7,545 nucleotides of DNA from NCBI GenBank assembly GCA_947630315.1, contig CANRHA010000081.1, positions 1 to 7,545 on the forward strand, in the 5' to 3' direction. The stretch is from an uncultured Clostridia bacterium. GTDB lineage: Bacteria; Bacillota; Clostridia; Oscillospirales; Ruminococcaceae. The position numbers were made by a program, and so were the translations under genes. Below, in pieces: positions 7,242 through 7,545 of this stretch; within the stretch, counting starts at the first letter, position 1, and every line of letters starts with the position of its first letter. The notes under the pieces were generated by a model that worked only from the letters and a program-made list of their open reading frames with translations, made no database searches and had not been told where the DNA came from.

Positions 7242-7254
7242 TTGATTATATCAA
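7242..7254. promoter_or_regulatory. Small dyad over the -10 box, possible operator
   Basis: TTGAT (7242-7246) and ATCAA (7250-7254) are exact inverted half-sites around a 3-bp centre, covering the whole -10 element. A repressor bound here would block the promoter. The half-sites are short and AT-rich, so chance cannot be excluded, and no regulator gene is in the window. Confidence 0.3.
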
Positions 7255-7273
7255 GCTGTTAAGTGGATGTCAA
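7245..7273 (-). promoter_or_regulatory. Consensus housekeeping promoter of the cas operon
   Basis: The minus strand has TTGACA (7268-7273), exactly 17 bp, then TATAAT (7245-7250): a perfect sigma-A/sigma-70 promoter. An A/T-rich stretch lies just upstream of the -35 box. Transcription would start near 7238, giving a leader of about 35 nt before the cas3 ATG. No other promoter-like site is visible before cas5c, cas8c or cas7c, so this one probably drives the whole operon and perhaps the array. Confidence 0.92.
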
Positions 7274-7286
7274 CAAAAAAATTTAA

Positions 7287-7314
7287 AAACGAGTACAAAT
7301 AATTGTACTCGTTT
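7287..7314 (-). terminator. Rho-independent terminator of the gene upstream of the cas operon
   Basis: AAACGAGTACAA (7287-7298) pairs perfectly with TTGTACTCGTTT (7303-7314): a 12-bp stem with a 4-nt loop. On the minus strand it is followed by TTTAAATTTTTTTG, a good U-run. It lies 39 bp after the stop of the partial frame at 7354 and 13 bp before the -35 box of the cas promoter, so it insulates the cas operon from upstream transcription. On the plus strand the trailing sequence is poor in T. Confidence 0.88.
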
Positions 7315-7353
7315 CTAATGTACGATTTAATTGGCTAAATTCAATGCGGAATT

Positions 7354-7545
7354 TTAGGCGGAGATGTTTTGCTTCCCCCTCGCTTTTTTTAGAAATTTTT
7401 CCGTTATCTTCTTCTCATTATAGAAGCTGAACAGCACGGCACCGATGGGGCGCAGATAATCGCGATTATCGCGGCGAGGCGGTAGCAGAAATGAGGTAAG
7501 TCTTCTGCATGAAAAAATCTTTCGCAAAGTTAATACATTTGCGAA
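7354..7545 (-). pseudogene. 3' end of an unidentified gene, probably frame-damaged
   Basis: A minus-strand frame is open from the right edge for 63 codons to TAA at 7354-7356, just before the terminator at 7287-7314. Its last 30 residues, IGAVLFSFYNEKKITEKFLK and a Lys/Arg-rich end, look like a real tail: a membrane-helix end followed by a basic cytosolic tail. Upstream, that frame turns arginine- and proline-rich, while the neighbouring frame reads LAAIIAIICAP, a natural hydrophobic helix that would join it if the four-base run at 7447-7450 were one base longer. The third frame reads INFAKDFFMQKTYLISATA, then stops at 7466-7468. This pattern suggests one or two indels in a small membrane protein gene. 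I do not recognise the family. Non-coding sequence is the alternative. Confidence 0.35.
7521..7545 (-). repeat. Inverted repeat at the right edge, possible weak terminator
   Basis: TTCGCAAA (7521-7528) and TTTGCGAA (7538-7545) form an 8-bp stem with a 9-nt loop; the arm may extend past the window. On the minus strand AGATTTTTT follows, as in a weak terminator. If it is one, the sequence left of it would be a separate unit, which competes with the partial-gene reading. Confidence 0.35.

Overview
The window holds the effector half of a type I-C CRISPR-Cas locus and most of its array, all read from the minus strand. From right to left: a terminator and a consensus promoter; cas3 (nuclease-helicase); cas5c (pre-crRNA processing and crRNA-end cap); cas8c (large subunit), which carries a probable internal start for the small subunit Cas11c; cas7c (backbone); a 175-bp leader; and 21 full repeats plus one cut repeat reaching the left edge. 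The genes are packed as one operon: 12-nt gap, 8-bp overlap, 3-nt gap, each gene with a good Shine-Dalgarno site.

How it works, from what is known of the family: Cas5c cuts the array transcript at the 3' base of the repeat hairpin, giving crRNAs with an 11-nt 5' handle. Cas5c, Cas8c, Cas7c and Cas11c assemble on them into a Cascade complex that finds target DNA. Cas3 is then recruited to unwind and degrade it. The repeat here predicts exactly such an 11-nt handle.

The most notable points are: (1) cas4, cas1 and cas2, which normally sit between cas7 and the array in I-C loci, are absent, and the leader follows cas7 directly; (2) an internal AAGGAGG and ATG in cas8c would give a separate 124-aa Cas11c; (3) the operon promoter is a perfect TTGACA-17-TATAAT with a small dyad over the -10 box, just downstream of a strong terminator; (4) the right edge seems to hold the 3' end of an unrelated gene whose protein-like segments fall in different frames. 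This is a recognisable known system in an adaptation-less arrangement. I do not see a clearly new system.

Organism: strong AGGAGG-type ribosome sites, the consensus housekeeping promoter, moderate GC content and the style of the Cas proteins suggest a Bacillota member, probably a Clostridia-like gut or anaerobic bacterium. That assignment is an inference with modest confidence. No tRNA, rRNA, transposase or integrase was seen.
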